Below, piece after piece: positions 31,526 to 39,802 of a stretch of DNA of 50,234 bases. Numbering within the stretch: the stretch's first letter is position 1; each line of letters begins with the position of its first letter. The stretch comes from Actinomycetes bacterium. GTDB lineage: Bacteria > Actinomycetota > Actinomycetes > Actinomycetales > Microbacteriaceae. The DNA lies in the NCBI GenBank assembly GCA_023428065.1, contig JAEYZI010000032.1:1-50234 (forward strand), in the 5' to 3' direction. Position numbers and translations under genes: made by a program. The notes under the pieces were generated by a model. The model worked only from the letters and a program-made list of their open reading frames with translations, made no database searches and had not been told where the DNA came from.

Positions 31526-32752
31526 TCAGGCGCCGAGCTCGACGAGCACCGCCTCGAGCTGGTCGACGGCCCAGTCGAGTTCCTCGGCCTCCACGACGAT
31601 GGGCGGCGCGAGCCGGATCGTCGAGCCGTGGGTGTCCTTCGCGAGCACCCCGCGCGCGGCGAGCAGTTCGGCCACGCGCCGTCCCGTCGCGAGCGCGGGG
31701 TCGATGTCGACGCCCGCCCACAGGCCCGCCGAGCGCACGTCGACGACGCCGCGGCCCACGAGCGCGTCGAGCCGCGCGCGCAGTCCCGCCCCGAGCACGG
31801 CCGCGCGGCGCTGGTAGTCGCCCGTCTCGAGCAGCCCCACGACCGCGAGCCCCACCGCCGCGGCGAGCGGGTTGCCGCCGAACGTCGACCCGTGCTCGCC
31901 CGGTCGCAGCACCCCGAGCACCGAGGCGTCGCCCACGACGGCGCTCACCGGGACGATGCCGCCGCCGAGCGCCTTGCCGAGCAGGTAGAGGTCGGGGACG
32001 ACCCCCTCGTTGTCGCACTGGAACGTCGCGCCCGTGCGCCCGAGCCCCGACTGGATCTCGTCGGCGATGAAGAGCACGTCGGCATCCAGGGTGAGGCGGC
32101 GCACCTCGGTGAGGTAACCGTGGGGGGGCACGATGATGCCCGCCTCACCCTGGATGGGCTCGAGAAGCACCGCGACGGTGTCGTCGTCGATCGCCGCGGC
32201 GAGCGCGGCGGCATCCCCGAAGGGGACCGAGACGAAGCCGGGCGTGTACGGACCGAAGTCGGCCCGCGCATCCGGGTCGTCGGAGAAGCTGATGATCGTC
32301 GTCGTACGCCCGTGGAAGTTGCCGCCCGCGACGATGATCTTCGCGCGATCGTGCTCGACGCCCTTTACGCGGTAGCCCCACGCGCGCGCGACCTTGATGG
32401 CCGACTCGACGGCCTCCGCGCCCGTGTTCATGGGCAGCACCATCTCCTTGCCGGCGAGGGTCGCGAGACCCTCGAGGAACGGCCCGAGGCGGTCGTTGTG
32501 GAACGCGCGGCTCGTGAGCGTCACGCGGTCGAGCTGCGCCTTCGCGGCGGCCACGAGCGCGGGGTGCCCGTGACCGAAGTTGAGCGCGGAGTAGGCGGCG
32601 AGGCAGTCGAGGTAGCGCCTGCCGTCGACGTCCGTCACCCACGCGCCGAACGCCTCCGCGACGACGATCGGCAGCGGGTGGTAGTTGTGCGCGCCGAACT
32701 CCTCGGCCTGGGCGAGGTAGCGGTGCGTCTCGGAGGCGAGGTGCGCGGTCAT
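31526..32752 (-). CDS. rocD: Ornithine aminotransferase
   Basis: 408-aa class III PLP aminotransferase converting ornithine and 2-oxoglutarate to glutamate semialdehyde/P5C and glutamate. Landmarks are AEEFGAHNYHPLPIVV at the N terminus (ornithine aminotransferase signature), NTGAEAVESAIKVAR, the PLP-binding FIADEIQSGLGRTG and the lysine in LLGKALGGGIVPVS. ATG 32752 overlaps the stop of the arginine-family hydrolase by 4 bp, so the two enzymes are made together. P5C produced here would be oxidised by PutA, encoded at 35082-38510. Confidence 0.95.
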   Translation of the reverse strand: MTAHLASETHRYLAQAEEFGAHNYHPLPIVVAEAFGAWVTDVDGRRYLDCLAAYSALNFGHGHPALVAAAKAQLDRVTLTSRAFHNDRLGPFLEGLATLAGKEMVLPMNTGAEAVESAIKVARAWGYRVKGVEHDRAKIIVAGGNFHGRTTTIISFSDDPDARADFGPYTPGFVSVPFGDAAALAAAIDDDTVAVLLEPIQGEAGIIVPPHGYLTEVRRLTLDADVLFIADEIQSGLGRTGATFQCDNEGVVPDLYLLGKALGGGIVPVSAVVGDASVLGVLRPGEHGSTFGGNPLAAAVGLAVVGLLETGDYQRRAAVLGAGLRARLDALVGRGVVDVRSAGLWAGVDIDPALATGRRVAELLAARGVLAKDTHGSTIRLAPPIVVEAEELDWAVDQLEAVLVELGA

Positions 32753-33597
32753 CGCCGCAGCTCCAGGGTGCAGCACTTCACGCCGCCGCCGCCGAGCAGC
32801 AGCTCGGAGAGGTCGACGCCGTGCGGGACGTAGCCGCGCTCGCGCAGCTGCCGCTCGAAGTCGAGCGCGCGCGAGGCGATGACGACGTTCCGGCCGTCGC
32901 TGAAGGAGTTGAGCCCGAGCACGGCGGCGTCCTCGTCGTTCACGTGGATCGCATCGGGGAAACGCTCCTCGAGGATCGCGCGGCTCGCGTCGTCGAACGC
33001 CTTCGGCAGGTAGGCGACGGATGCCGGCCCGCCCGCGGAGTCGAGCACCGCGAAGGCGGTGTCGAGGTGGTAGAACGCGGGGTCGACGAGCGTGAGCGTG
33101 ACGACCTCGCGGTCGTAGATGCGGCGGAGCTCGTCGTGGCTCGCGGCATCGGAGCGGAAGCCGGTGCCGGCGTAGATCGCGTCGCCGACGAGCAGGAAGT
33201 CGCCCTCGCCCTCGTTCGTGGAGACGGGCTCGCGCACATCGAAGCCGTTCGCGGCGAACCACTCCATGTAGGCGGGGCCCTCGGGGCCGCGCTCGGGGTA
33301 CTGGAAGCGCGCGCCGTAGGCGACGCCGTCGAGCACGAAACCGCCGTTGGCCGCGTAGACCATGTCGGGCAGGCCCGCGACGGGGTCGATGAGGTGCACG
33401 TCGTAGCCGAGCATGAGGTAGAGCTCGTAGAGCTTCTGCCACTGCTCGAGCGCGGTGCCGGTGTCGGTCGGATCCTCGGGGTGCATCCAGGGGTTGATGC
33501 GGTAGCTGACGGTGAAGAACTCGGGACGGCACATGAGCACGGTGCGCGTCGTGGCGCGTCGCTCGGTCACGTGGGGGGCCTGGTCGGTCAGGGTCAT
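32749..33597 (-). CDS. Arginine dihydrolase / dimethylargininase-family enzyme
   Basis: 282-aa guanidino-group-modifying hydrolase. Catalytic parts seen: PDMVYAANGGFV, EGEGDFLL, FYHLDTAF (His/Asp) and C-terminal GGGGVKCCTLELRR with the nucleophile Cys. The family includes dimethylargininases and the ArgZ/AgrE-type arginine dihydrolases; Asn in the ANGG position favours the latter (from memory, needs checking). Coupling to rocD fits arginine to ornithine conversion. The start MTLTDQ (ATG 33597) is preferred over the longer frame from 33648 because homologues begin there and GACACT lies 7 nt upstream. The gene is divergent from an Lrp/AsnC regulator. Confidence 0.85.
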   Translation of the reverse strand: MTLTDQAPHVTERRATTRTVLMCRPEFFTVSYRINPWMHPEDPTDTGTALEQWQKLYELYLMLGYDVHLIDPVAGLPDMVYAANGGFVLDGVAYGARFQYPERGPEGPAYMEWFAANGFDVREPVSTNEGEGDFLLVGDAIYAGTGFRSDAASHDELRRIYDREVVTLTLVDPAFYHLDTAFAVLDSAGGPASVAYLPKAFDDASRAILEERFPDAIHVNDEDAAVLGLNSFSDGRNVVIASRALDFERQLRERGYVPHGVDLSELLLGGGGVKCCTLELRR

Positions 33598-33689
33598 GCC
33601 TGACAGTGTCGCACGCAGGCTTCCGGAGCGGCCGGGCGTCATGTGCATGAATGCTGCGTGGCGAGGGGTGTCTGCGCAAGGAATCCGCG

Positions 33690-33695
33690 TACACT
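33690..33695 (+). promoter_or_regulatory. -10 element of the Lrp/AsnC gene, leaderless
   Basis: TACACT, 6 nt before GTG 33702; it decides the start over a longer reading frame opening at 33651. The 104-bp divergent spacer also has a short dyad GCAT-GA-ATGC at 33645-33654 that could be part of an autoregulatory site (weak). Confidence 0.55.
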
Positions 33696-33701
33696 CGGCG
33701 C

Positions 33702-34139
33702 GTGGACAACATCGACTACGGCATCCTCGACATGCTGCGCCAGAACGCGCGCGCGGGCTACGGCGACATCGGCGACCGGGTGGGCCTGTCGGCGTCGGCG
33801 GTCAAGCGCCGCGTCGACCGCCTCGTGGCCGACGGCGTCATCCGCGCGTTCACGATCCAGGTCGACCCGGCGGTCGACGGGATGGCGACCGAGGCCTACG
33901 TCGAGCTGTTCTGCCGCGGAACCGTCGCCCCCGAGGAGTTGCGTCGCATCCTCTCGCAGGTGCCCGAGGTGGTCGACGCGGCGACCGTCACGGGCTCCGC
34001 GGATGCCGTCGTGCACATCCGCTCGCGCGACATCCCGTCGCTCGAGGACGCGCTCGAGCGCGTGCGCATCGCTCCGAGCGTCGACCACACGCGCAGCGCG
34101 ATCGTGCTGAGCCGCCTCATCCACCGCAGCTACGACTGA
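33702..34139 (+). CDS. Lrp/AsnC-family transcriptional regulator
   Basis: 145 aa. Residues about 1-60 are the AsnC helix-turn-helix (DYGILDMLRQNARAGYGDIG then VGLSASAVKRRVDRL); the C-terminal part is a RAM-type ligand-binding domain (PEVVDAATVTGSADAVVHIRS). GTG 33702 is chosen because the family begins with D-x-x-D-xx-IL and because a -10 hexamer lies 6 nt before it. Transcribed away from the arginine hydrolase-rocD pair, it is the likely local activator/repressor responding to arginine or ornithine. The same gene order (rocD, this hydrolase, divergent AsnC gene) is known at Rv2321c-Rv2324 of M. tuberculosis. Confidence 0.92.
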   Translation: MDNIDYGILDMLRQNARAGYGDIGDRVGLSASAVKRRVDRLVADGVIRAFTIQVDPAVDGMATEAYVELFCRGTVAPEELRRILSQVPEVVDAATVTGSADAVVHIRSRDIPSLEDALERVRIAPSVDHTRSAIVLSRLIHRSYD

Positions 34140-34221
34140 GCCCGAGCCTCCTGCGCCACCACACGCCGCGCTCCGCGCCCGCCCCGATCCGCTGAGTGGG
34201 GGTATGGCGGGACGGGATGGG

Positions 34222-35058
34222 TCAGTGGCCCGCGTGGTTCGAGTCGACGCCCGCGTCGGGGCCCTGGGAGAGGGTCGCGAGGGCGTCCATGTCGGCGGCG
34301 CCGAGCTCGAAGTCGAAGATCGCGAGGTTGTCGCGCATCCGCTCGGCGCTCGCCGACTTCGGGATCACCACGAGACCCTGCTGCACGTGCCAGCGCAGCA
34401 CCACCTGCGCGGGCGTGCGGTCCACCCGCCGCGCGACCTCGGCCACCACCGGCTCCCGCAGCACCCCCGCGCCCTGACCGCCGAGCGGGCTCCACGACTC
34501 CGTCACGATGCCGTGCGCGGCATCGTAGGCGCGCTGCGCCGGCCGCGTGATGTGGGGGTTGAGCTGGATCTGGTTGACGGCCGGCACGACGGAGGTCTCG
34601 GCGAGCAGCGCGTCGATGTGCTCGGTGCGGAAGTTGGAGACGCCGATCGCGCGCGCACGGCCGTTCGCGTGCACGCGCTCGAAGGTGCGCCACGTGTCGA
34701 CGAAGAGGCCCCGCTGCGGGAGCGGCCAGTGCATGAGCAGCAGGTCGACGTAGTCGAACCCCATGCGGTCGAGCGCGGCCTCCAGGCCGCCGATCGCCCG
34801 GTCGTCGCCCTGGAACTGGCCGTCGAGCTTCGTCGTCACGAAGAACTCCTCGCGCGGGATGCCGGTGCGCCGGATGCCCTCGCCGACGCCCGCCTCGTTG
34901 CCGTAGCGGGTCGCCGTGTCGACGTGCCGGTAGCCGAGCGCGGCGGCCGCCTCGACGGCATCCGCGACCTGGGCGTCATCGAGGGGCCAGGTGCCGAGCC
35001 CGAGCTGCGGGATCTCGGCGCCCGTGTTGAGGGTGAGCGTGGGGACTGCGGCGGTCAT
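34222..35058 (-). CDS. Aldo/keto reductase (2,5-diketo-gluconate reductase type)
   Basis: 278 aa. The AKR5-like pattern is clear: GLGTWPLDDAQ, the Asp-Tyr pair in HVDTATRYGNEAGVG, Lys in VTTKLDG, His in LLLMHWPLP, then the NADP site VIPKSASAERMRDN. It probably reduces an aldehyde or ketone with NADPH. ATG 35058 is 7 nt after TAGCGT (35066-35071, minus). It is separated from putA by its own promoter. The role in the arginine/proline region, if any, is unclear. Confidence 0.9.
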   Translation of the reverse strand: MTAAVPTLTLNTGAEIPQLGLGTWPLDDAQVADAVEAAAALGYRHVDTATRYGNEAGVGEGIRRTGIPREEFFVTTKLDGQFQGDDRAIGGLEAALDRMGFDYVDLLLMHWPLPQRGLFVDTWRTFERVHANGRARAIGVSNFRTEHIDALLAETSVVPAVNQIQLNPHITRPAQRAYDAAHGIVTESWSPLGGQGAGVLREPVVAEVARRVDRTPAQVVLRWHVQQGLVVIPKSASAERMRDNLAIFDFELGAADMDALATLSQGPDAGVDSNHAGH

Positions 35059-35065
35059 GCCCCCA

Positions 35066-35071
35066 ACGCTA
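35066..35071 (-). promoter_or_regulatory. -10 element, leaderless start
   Basis: TAGCGT on the minus strand, 7 nt before ATG 35058. Confidence 0.5.
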
Positions 35072-35081
35072 CGCGGCCGCG

Positions 35082-38000
35082 TCACACCGGGAGCGTGATC
35101 ATCGCCCGGTCGGGCGTGCCGAAGCGGTGCGCCGTGATCGACACCGCCTGCTCGCGCAGGAACGGCAGGAGCTCGATGCGACCCGCGGCCGTGACGGGCC
35201 CCGCGTAGAGGGTCACCTGCGGCGCGGCGGCGAGCTGAGCCGCGAGGGCGCGCGCGTCCCCGCCCACGAACCGGATGCGCTCGGGCGCCTCCCGCGCGAC
35301 GCGAGCGGCGAACGCGGCATCCGGCTCGACCGCCGCGCTCCACCCGAGATCGCCGAACACGCGCGCCATGCGAAGCGGCGTCGCGGAGCTGATCGCGAGG
35401 GGCGCCCGCGCGAGCGCCGCCGCCGCGAGCACCCGCACGAGGTCCGCGAGCGGCGCGCCCTCCGAGAGGCGCACGGTGACGGGGGTCGGTCGGTAGCGGA
35501 ACACGTTGCGCTCGACCCCGAGCTGGGCCACGTCGCGCGAGGCGCCGAACTCGGCGGCCCACGCGGCGGCATCCGAGAACGCTCCCCGGCGCACCGCGTC
35601 GAATCCCGCGTAGTCGAGCGCGGGCTGGAACGCCTCGACGAGGGCGCGCACGCGCTCGGCGAGTCCGTCGAGGCGCAGGTCGCCGGCCGGCTCCGCGGGA
35701 ACGGGATGCCACTCGCCGAGCACGAGCAGGCTGTTGGGCCCGCCGGCCTTCGCGCCCGGCCCGACCGAGCTGCGCTTCCATCCGCCGAACGGCTGCCGCC
35801 GCACGATGGCGCCCGTGATCGGTCGGTTCACGTAGAGGTTCCCGGCCTGCACGCGGTCGATCCACACCCCCACCTCGTCGGTGTCGAGCGAGTGGATGCC
35901 CGCCGTGAGCCCGTACGCGACCCCGTTCTGCATCGCGAGCGCCTCCTCGAGGTCGACGGCGCGCATGAGCCCGAGCACGGGGCCGAAGAACTCGGTGCGG
36001 TGGAAGTCGGATCCCGCGACGACGCCGTCGCGAACGCCCGGCGACCACAGGCGGTCGGTCCCGTCGAGACGGCGCGGGGCGACGAGCCACGACTCGCCCT
36101 CGTCGAGGCGCGTGAGGCCGCGGGCGAGCTTCACGTCCGGGGGCTCCACGAGCGGACCCATGACGGATGCCGCATCCTGGGGCCAGCCGACCGCGAGGCT
36201 CGTGACGGCATCCGCGAGCTGGCGCCGGAACCGCTCGGAGTCGGCGACGCTGCCCACGAGGATCGCGAGGGACGCCGCAGAGCACTTCTGGCCGGCGTTG
36301 CCGAAGGCGCTCGCCACGATGTCCTTGACCGCGAGGTCGAGGTCGGCGGACGGCGTCACGACGATCGCGTTCTTGCCGCTCGTCTCGGCGAGGAGGGGCA
36401 GGTCGGGACGCCAGGATCGGAAGAGCGCGGCCGTCTCGAACGAGCCCGTGAGCACGACGCGCTCGAGCACGGGCGAGGTCACCAGCTGCGGCCCGAGCGT
36501 CTCCTCGTCGACGTCGACGAGGCGCAGGAGCTCAGGCGGAACGCCCGCCTCCCACAGCGCCTCGGCGAGCACGGCCCCGCACCGCCGCGCCTGCGGGGCG
36601 GGCTTGAGCACGACGGCGCTTCCCGCCGCGAGCGCCGCGAGCACTCCCCCGGCGGGGATCGAGACGGGGAAGTTCCAGGGCGGGACGACGAGCGTCACCG
36701 CCGCGGGCGCGAACGCCGCGTCGCGCACCGCTCCGAGCTCGCGCGCGGCATCCGCGTAGTGGAAGGCGAAGTCGACGGCCTCGCTCGCCTCGACATCCGC
36801 CTCGGCGATCGTCTTGCCCGTCTCGGCCGCCATGACCTCGACGAGCCGGCCGCGGAAGACGGAGAGCACCTCGCCGACCCGCTCGAGCAGCTCGGCGCGC
36901 GTGTGCGCGGGCACGTGCGCCCAGCGCCGGCCCGCCTCCGCCGTGTCGCGCAGGAGCGCGTCGAGGCGGGCGGGGTCGTCGATGCGCGCTGCGGCGATCG
37001 TGTCGACGCCGAGCCGGCTCGTGCGCGAGCGCTCGAGCACCCCCTCCGCCCAGACGCGGTTGGCGACGAGCGCGGGGTCGGTGTCGGGCTCGTTGCGGAA
37101 CGACTGCGGCGCGCGCGGCAGCGGCGGGCTCAGCCGGTTCTGGGTGCGGTTGGCGGGCGGCACGACGTCGTCGAGCGCGTCGAGCGACGCGGCGAAACGC
37201 TCGGCCTCGCGGCGGAACACGACCGGGTCGTCGAGGTCGAAGAGCACCGACATGAAGTTCTCGCCGCTCGCGTTCTCCTCGAGGCGGCGCACGAGGTAGC
37301 TGATCGCGGCGTCGAACTCCGCGGGGTGCACGACGGGCGTGTACAGCAGGAGGCGGCGGGTGTCGGCGCGCACCGCGCGCGCTTGCGCGGGCGCCATCCC
37401 GAGCAACATCTCGATGTCGACCTCGTGCTCGATGCCGCGGCTGCTCGCGAGGAGCCACGCGAAGGCGAGGTCGAAGAGGTTGTGGCCCGCGACGCCGATG
37501 CGCACGGCGGAGGTCGCCTCGGCGGTGAGGGCGGCGACGAGCATGCGCTTGTAGTTGGTGTCGGTGGCCTGCTTGCTCGGCCAGGTCGCGAGGGGCCAGC
37601 TGTGCATCCTCGCGTCGACGCGCTCCATCGCGAGGTTCGCTCCCTTGACGATGCGCACCTTGATCCGCGCTCCCCCGGATGCCACGCGTCGCGTCGCCCA
37701 TTCGGTCAGGTGGGCGAGCGCCGCGACCGAGTCGGGCAGGTACGCCTGCAGCACGATGCCCGCCTCGAGGCCGTGGAGCTCGGGCTCCTCGAGCAGCCGC
37801 GTGAAGACCGCGATCGTGAGCCCGAGGTCGCGGTACTCCTCCATGTCGAGGTTGATGAACTTGCGGGGCCGGGTCCGGGCGCGCGCCGCGTCGAGGTAGA
37901 GGGGACGCAGCGTCTCGACGACCCGTTCGACCGTCTCGTCGAACCCCCAGAGCGACAGCTGGGCGGCGACGGCCGAGACCTTCACGGAGACGTAGTCGAC

Positions 38001-38510
38001 GTCGTCGCGCGCGAGCAGTTCGCGCGTGCCCTGGAGTCGTCGCGCCGCCTCTCGACCGCCGAGCACGGCCTCCCCGAGCAGGTTGACGTTGAGCTTCGCG
38101 CCCGTCGCGCGCAGCTCGGCGAGCGTGCGGCCGAGGCTCTTCGGGCTCGCGTCGATGACGAGGTGGCTCACCATGGAGCGCAGCACGCGTCGCGCGATGG
38201 GGATGACGATCCCGGGGGCGAGCACCGAGAATCCGCCGCCGAGCATGATGAGCACGCGCAGGTGCCAGGGCAGCGACCGCGGCACGCGGCGCGAGATCCG
38301 TTCGAAGTTCCGCGCGGCGACGCGGGGGTCCTCGGGGCGCACGACGCGATCGACGAAGCCGAGCGTGAACTCGAGGCCGAGCGGATCGCGCAGGACGGCC
38401 GCGAGGCGGGCCGCGTTGGCATCCGGCTTGACCTCGGATGCGGCCGCAAGCCACCGGCGCACGAGCGCGACCGTCTCGTCGAGGGTCGGCAGATCGGGGG
38501 GAACCGCCAT
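35082..38510 (-). CDS. putA: Bifunctional proline dehydrogenase / P5C dehydrogenase
   Basis: 1142 aa. The N-terminal half is the FAD-dependent proline dehydrogenase barrel (INLDMEEYRDLGL, VRIVKGANLAMER, and RIGVAGHNLFD-type strands). The C-terminal half is the NAD-dependent aldehyde dehydrogenase with PPWNFPVSIPAGG, the base Glu in LLAETSGKN and the catalytic Cys in GNAGQKCSAAS. No N-terminal DNA-binding domain is seen, unlike trifunctional E. coli PutA. It oxidises proline, and P5C delivered by RocD, to glutamate. ATG 38510 is 7 nt after TACCCT (38518-38523). Confidence 0.95.
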   Translation of the reverse strand: MAVPPDLPTLDETVALVRRWLAAASEVKPDANAARLAAVLRDPLGLEFTLGFVDRVVRPEDPRVAARNFERISRRVPRSLPWHLRVLIMLGGGFSVLAPGIVIPIARRVLRSMVSHLVIDASPKSLGRTLAELRATGAKLNVNLLGEAVLGGREAARRLQGTRELLARDDVDYVSVKVSAVAAQLSLWGFDETVERVVETLRPLYLDAARARTRPRKFINLDMEEYRDLGLTIAVFTRLLEEPELHGLEAGIVLQAYLPDSVAALAHLTEWATRRVASGGARIKVRIVKGANLAMERVDARMHSWPLATWPSKQATDTNYKRMLVAALTAEATSAVRIGVAGHNLFDLAFAWLLASSRGIEHEVDIEMLLGMAPAQARAVRADTRRLLLYTPVVHPAEFDAAISYLVRRLEENASGENFMSVLFDLDDPVVFRREAERFAASLDALDDVVPPANRTQNRLSPPLPRAPQSFRNEPDTDPALVANRVWAEGVLERSRTSRLGVDTIAAARIDDPARLDALLRDTAEAGRRWAHVPAHTRAELLERVGEVLSVFRGRLVEVMAAETGKTIAEADVEASEAVDFAFHYADAARELGAVRDAAFAPAAVTLVVPPWNFPVSIPAGGVLAALAAGSAVVLKPAPQARRCGAVLAEALWEAGVPPELLRLVDVDEETLGPQLVTSPVLERVVLTGSFETAALFRSWRPDLPLLAETSGKNAIVVTPSADLDLAVKDIVASAFGNAGQKCSAASLAILVGSVADSERFRRQLADAVTSLAVGWPQDAASVMGPLVEPPDVKLARGLTRLDEGESWLVAPRRLDGTDRLWSPGVRDGVVAGSDFHRTEFFGPVLGLMRAVDLEEALAMQNGVAYGLTAGIHSLDTDEVGVWIDRVQAGNLYVNRPITGAIVRRQPFGGWKRSSVGPGAKAGGPNSLLVLGEWHPVPAEPAGDLRLDGLAERVRALVEAFQPALDYAGFDAVRRGAFSDAAAWAAEFGASRDVAQLGVERNVFRYRPTPVTVRLSEGAPLADLVRVLAAAALARAPLAISSATPLRMARVFGDLGWSAAVEPDAAFAARVAREAPERIRFVGGDARALAAQLAAAPQVTLYAGPVTAAGRIELLPFLREQAVSITAHRFGTPDRAMITLPV

Positions 38511-38517
38511 GGAGGAG

Positions 38518-38523
38518 AGGGTA
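38518..38523 (-). promoter_or_regulatory. -10 element of putA, leaderless
   Basis: TACCCT on the minus strand, 7 nt before ATG 38510; it supports this start over longer in-frame extensions. Confidence 0.5.
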
Positions 38524-38540
38524 GACGACCCGCCTGGGTT

Positions 38541-38590
38541 CCGTTCCGCGTGATCGTTCCCGAAGGAACGGGCACGATCACGCGGAACGG
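38541..38590. repeat. Dispersed long hairpin repeat, copy 1
   Basis: A perfect 17-bp stem (38541-38557 with 38574-38590) encloses 16 nt that can add a CCCG/CGGG pairing. It lies between the FMN reductase stop (38600) and the putA promoter, both on the minus strand. Copy 2 at 43794-43845 has the same loop and compensated stem changes. It may act as a bidirectional terminator or a REP-like element. Confidence 0.85.
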
Positions 38591-38599
38591 CGACTCCGG

Positions 38600-39196
38600 T
38601 TACGCGGCGGCGGCCGCGTCGAGCTTGGCGATGCGCACGCCGCGCAGCGCGCCCGCCCAGCTCTCGAGCTGGTCGACGAGCGCCTGCAGGGTCGCGAGAT
38701 GACGCTCGCCCGGCGTGAAGGCGCTGAAGTTCTCGAAGTCGTGGAAGAACGAGAACGCGAGCTGGGTGCGGACGTCGGCGATCTGCAGCTCGCCGAGCGT
38801 GCTGCGCAGCTTGTCGGCGGCGCGGATGCCGCTCGAGAGCGCGCCGTAGCTCACGAGAGCGGCGGCCTTGTCGTTCCACTCGCGGTAGATGAACGAGATG
38901 GCGTTGAGGAGCGCGGGCGAGGGCGCGTGGTTGTACTCGGAGGTCACGAAGACGAAGCCGTCGTAGCCGTCGATCTTCTCGGCCCACGCACGCGTGTGCT
39001 CGTGCTCGTAGTGACCGGCGGATGCCGGGACCGCTTCGTCGAGCAGCGGAAGGGCGAAGTCGTTGAGGTCGACGACCTCGTACTCGGCCGACCCCAGCCG
39101 GGAGGCGTGCTCGTGAACCCAGTGCGCGACCTGGTCGCCGACGCGTCCGGGTCGGGTGCTTCCGATGATGATGCCGATTCGGAGCGGGGTGCTCAT
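38600..39196 (-). CDS. NAD(P)H-dependent FMN reductase
   Basis: 198-aa flavodoxin-like protein. FMN phosphate loop IIIGSTRPGRVG (residues 9-20) and the isoalloxazine-binding SEYNHAPSPALLNAI are both present, as in the NADPH_FMN_red family (chromate/azo/quinone reductases). A GGGAGGA ribosome site precedes ATG 39196 and the message has a leader. The gene is divergent from a MarR-type regulator with two operator-like repeats between them, so it is probably induced by an electrophile or phenolic signal. The hairpin repeat lies just past the stop. Confidence 0.92.
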   Translation of the reverse strand: MSTPLRIGIIIGSTRPGRVGDQVAHWVHEHASRLGSAEYEVVDLNDFALPLLDEAVPASAGHYEHEHTRAWAEKIDGYDGFVFVTSEYNHAPSPALLNAISFIYREWNDKAAALVSYGALSSGIRAADKLRSTLGELQIADVRTQLAFSFFHDFENFSAFTPGERHLATLQALVDQLESWAGALRGVRIAKLDAAAAA

Positions 39197-39217
39197 GCGT
39201 GGTCCTCCCGTGGTTTG

Positions 39218-39231
39218 GTTGACACGTCACC
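39218..39231. promoter_or_regulatory. MarR operator candidate 1
   Basis: GTTGACACGTCACC, a near-perfect inverted repeat (arms of 6 around AC) in the divergent spacer. It shares 12 of 14 bases in direct orientation, including TTGACACGTCA, with the second site 25 bp away. Confidence 0.6.
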
Positions 39232-39242
39232 ATACATCAGAA

Positions 39243-39256
39243 GTTGACACGTCAAC
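39243..39256. promoter_or_regulatory. MarR operator candidate 2
   Basis: GTTGACACGTCAAC, a perfect 6-bp inverted repeat with a 2-bp spacer. It includes a -35-like TTGACA and lies just upstream of the marR -10 at 39270-39275, so the regulator probably represses itself. Confidence 0.65.
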
Positions 39257-39269
39257 CGGATTCCGCCGC

Positions 39270-39275
39270 TATCCT
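39270..39275 (+). promoter_or_regulatory. -10 element of the MarR gene, leaderless
   Basis: TATCCT, 7 nt before ATG 39283; it selects this start over the upstream in-frame ATG at 39244, which lies inside the operator. Confidence 0.5.
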
Positions 39276-39282
39276 GGGGCGC

Positions 39283-39792
39283 ATGTCGACCGTCTCGGAG
39301 GTGAGCCCAGAGGACTGGGAGCTCTGGCGCGACTACTTCCGCGGCGGACGGGAACTCGTCACCGCGCTCGACCGCCGCCTCCAGGACGACGCGGGCATCT
39401 CGCATCCCGAGTACCTGCTCATGATGAGCCTCTGGCACGCACCCGAGCACAGCCTGCGCACGGGCGAGCTCGCCGAGGAGCTCTCCTGGGAGAAGAGCCG
39501 GGTCTCGCACCAGGTCAGCCGCATGGAGTCGCGCGGGCTCGTCGAGCGCCGCGAGTGCGAGAGCGACGCCCGCGGCGTGTGGGTCACCCTCACACCCGAG
39601 GGCAGCCGACTCCTGCTGCGCGCCACGCGCGACCACACCGACGCCATCCGCGAGTGGTTCTTCGAGCTGCTCGACGACGACGAGCGCCGCGTCCTCGGCG
39701 CGGTCGCCAAGCGGATGCGCGCGAAGCTCGGCACCGACTGCGGCAGCGCGGTCCCCCGTGAGGCGGAGGCGCGCCCGGGCGACGCCGCCTAG
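39283..39792 (+). CDS. MarR-family transcriptional regulator
   Basis: 169 aa. Winged helix at residues about 45-110: LRTGELAEELSWEKSRVSHQVSRMESRGLVERR, with the wing ESDARGVWVTLTPEG. Helical dimerisation ends are present. Divergent orientation from the FMN reductase gene and the two matched inverted repeats in the spacer suggest it represses both. Its stop is followed within 11 bp by the start of a sensor kinase gene, which may be separately controlled. Confidence 0.92.
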   Translation: MSTVSEVSPEDWELWRDYFRGGRELVTALDRRLQDDAGISHPEYLLMMSLWHAPEHSLRTGELAEELSWEKSRVSHQVSRMESRGLVERRECESDARGVWVTLTPEGSRLLLRATRDHTDAIREWFFELLDDDERRVLGAVAKRMRAKLGTDCGSAVPREAEARPGDAA

Positions 39793-39802
39793 GCTCACCG
39801 AG

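Noticed and set aside
28702..32070. Very long plus-strand open frame (about 1120 codons)
   Set aside because: It runs antisense to the acyl-CoA dehydrogenase-like, Gfo/Idh and rocD genes, its translation is Arg/Ala/Pro-rich without motifs, and it arises because GC-rich third positions remove stop codons.
33651..33701. Longer start for the Lrp/AsnC gene
   Set aside because: The extension contains the -10 hexamer for the GTG at 33702 and does not match the family N terminus.
35127..38702. Plus-strand open frame of about 1190 codons opposite putA
   Set aside because: Shadow of putA with low-complexity composition and no initiation signals.
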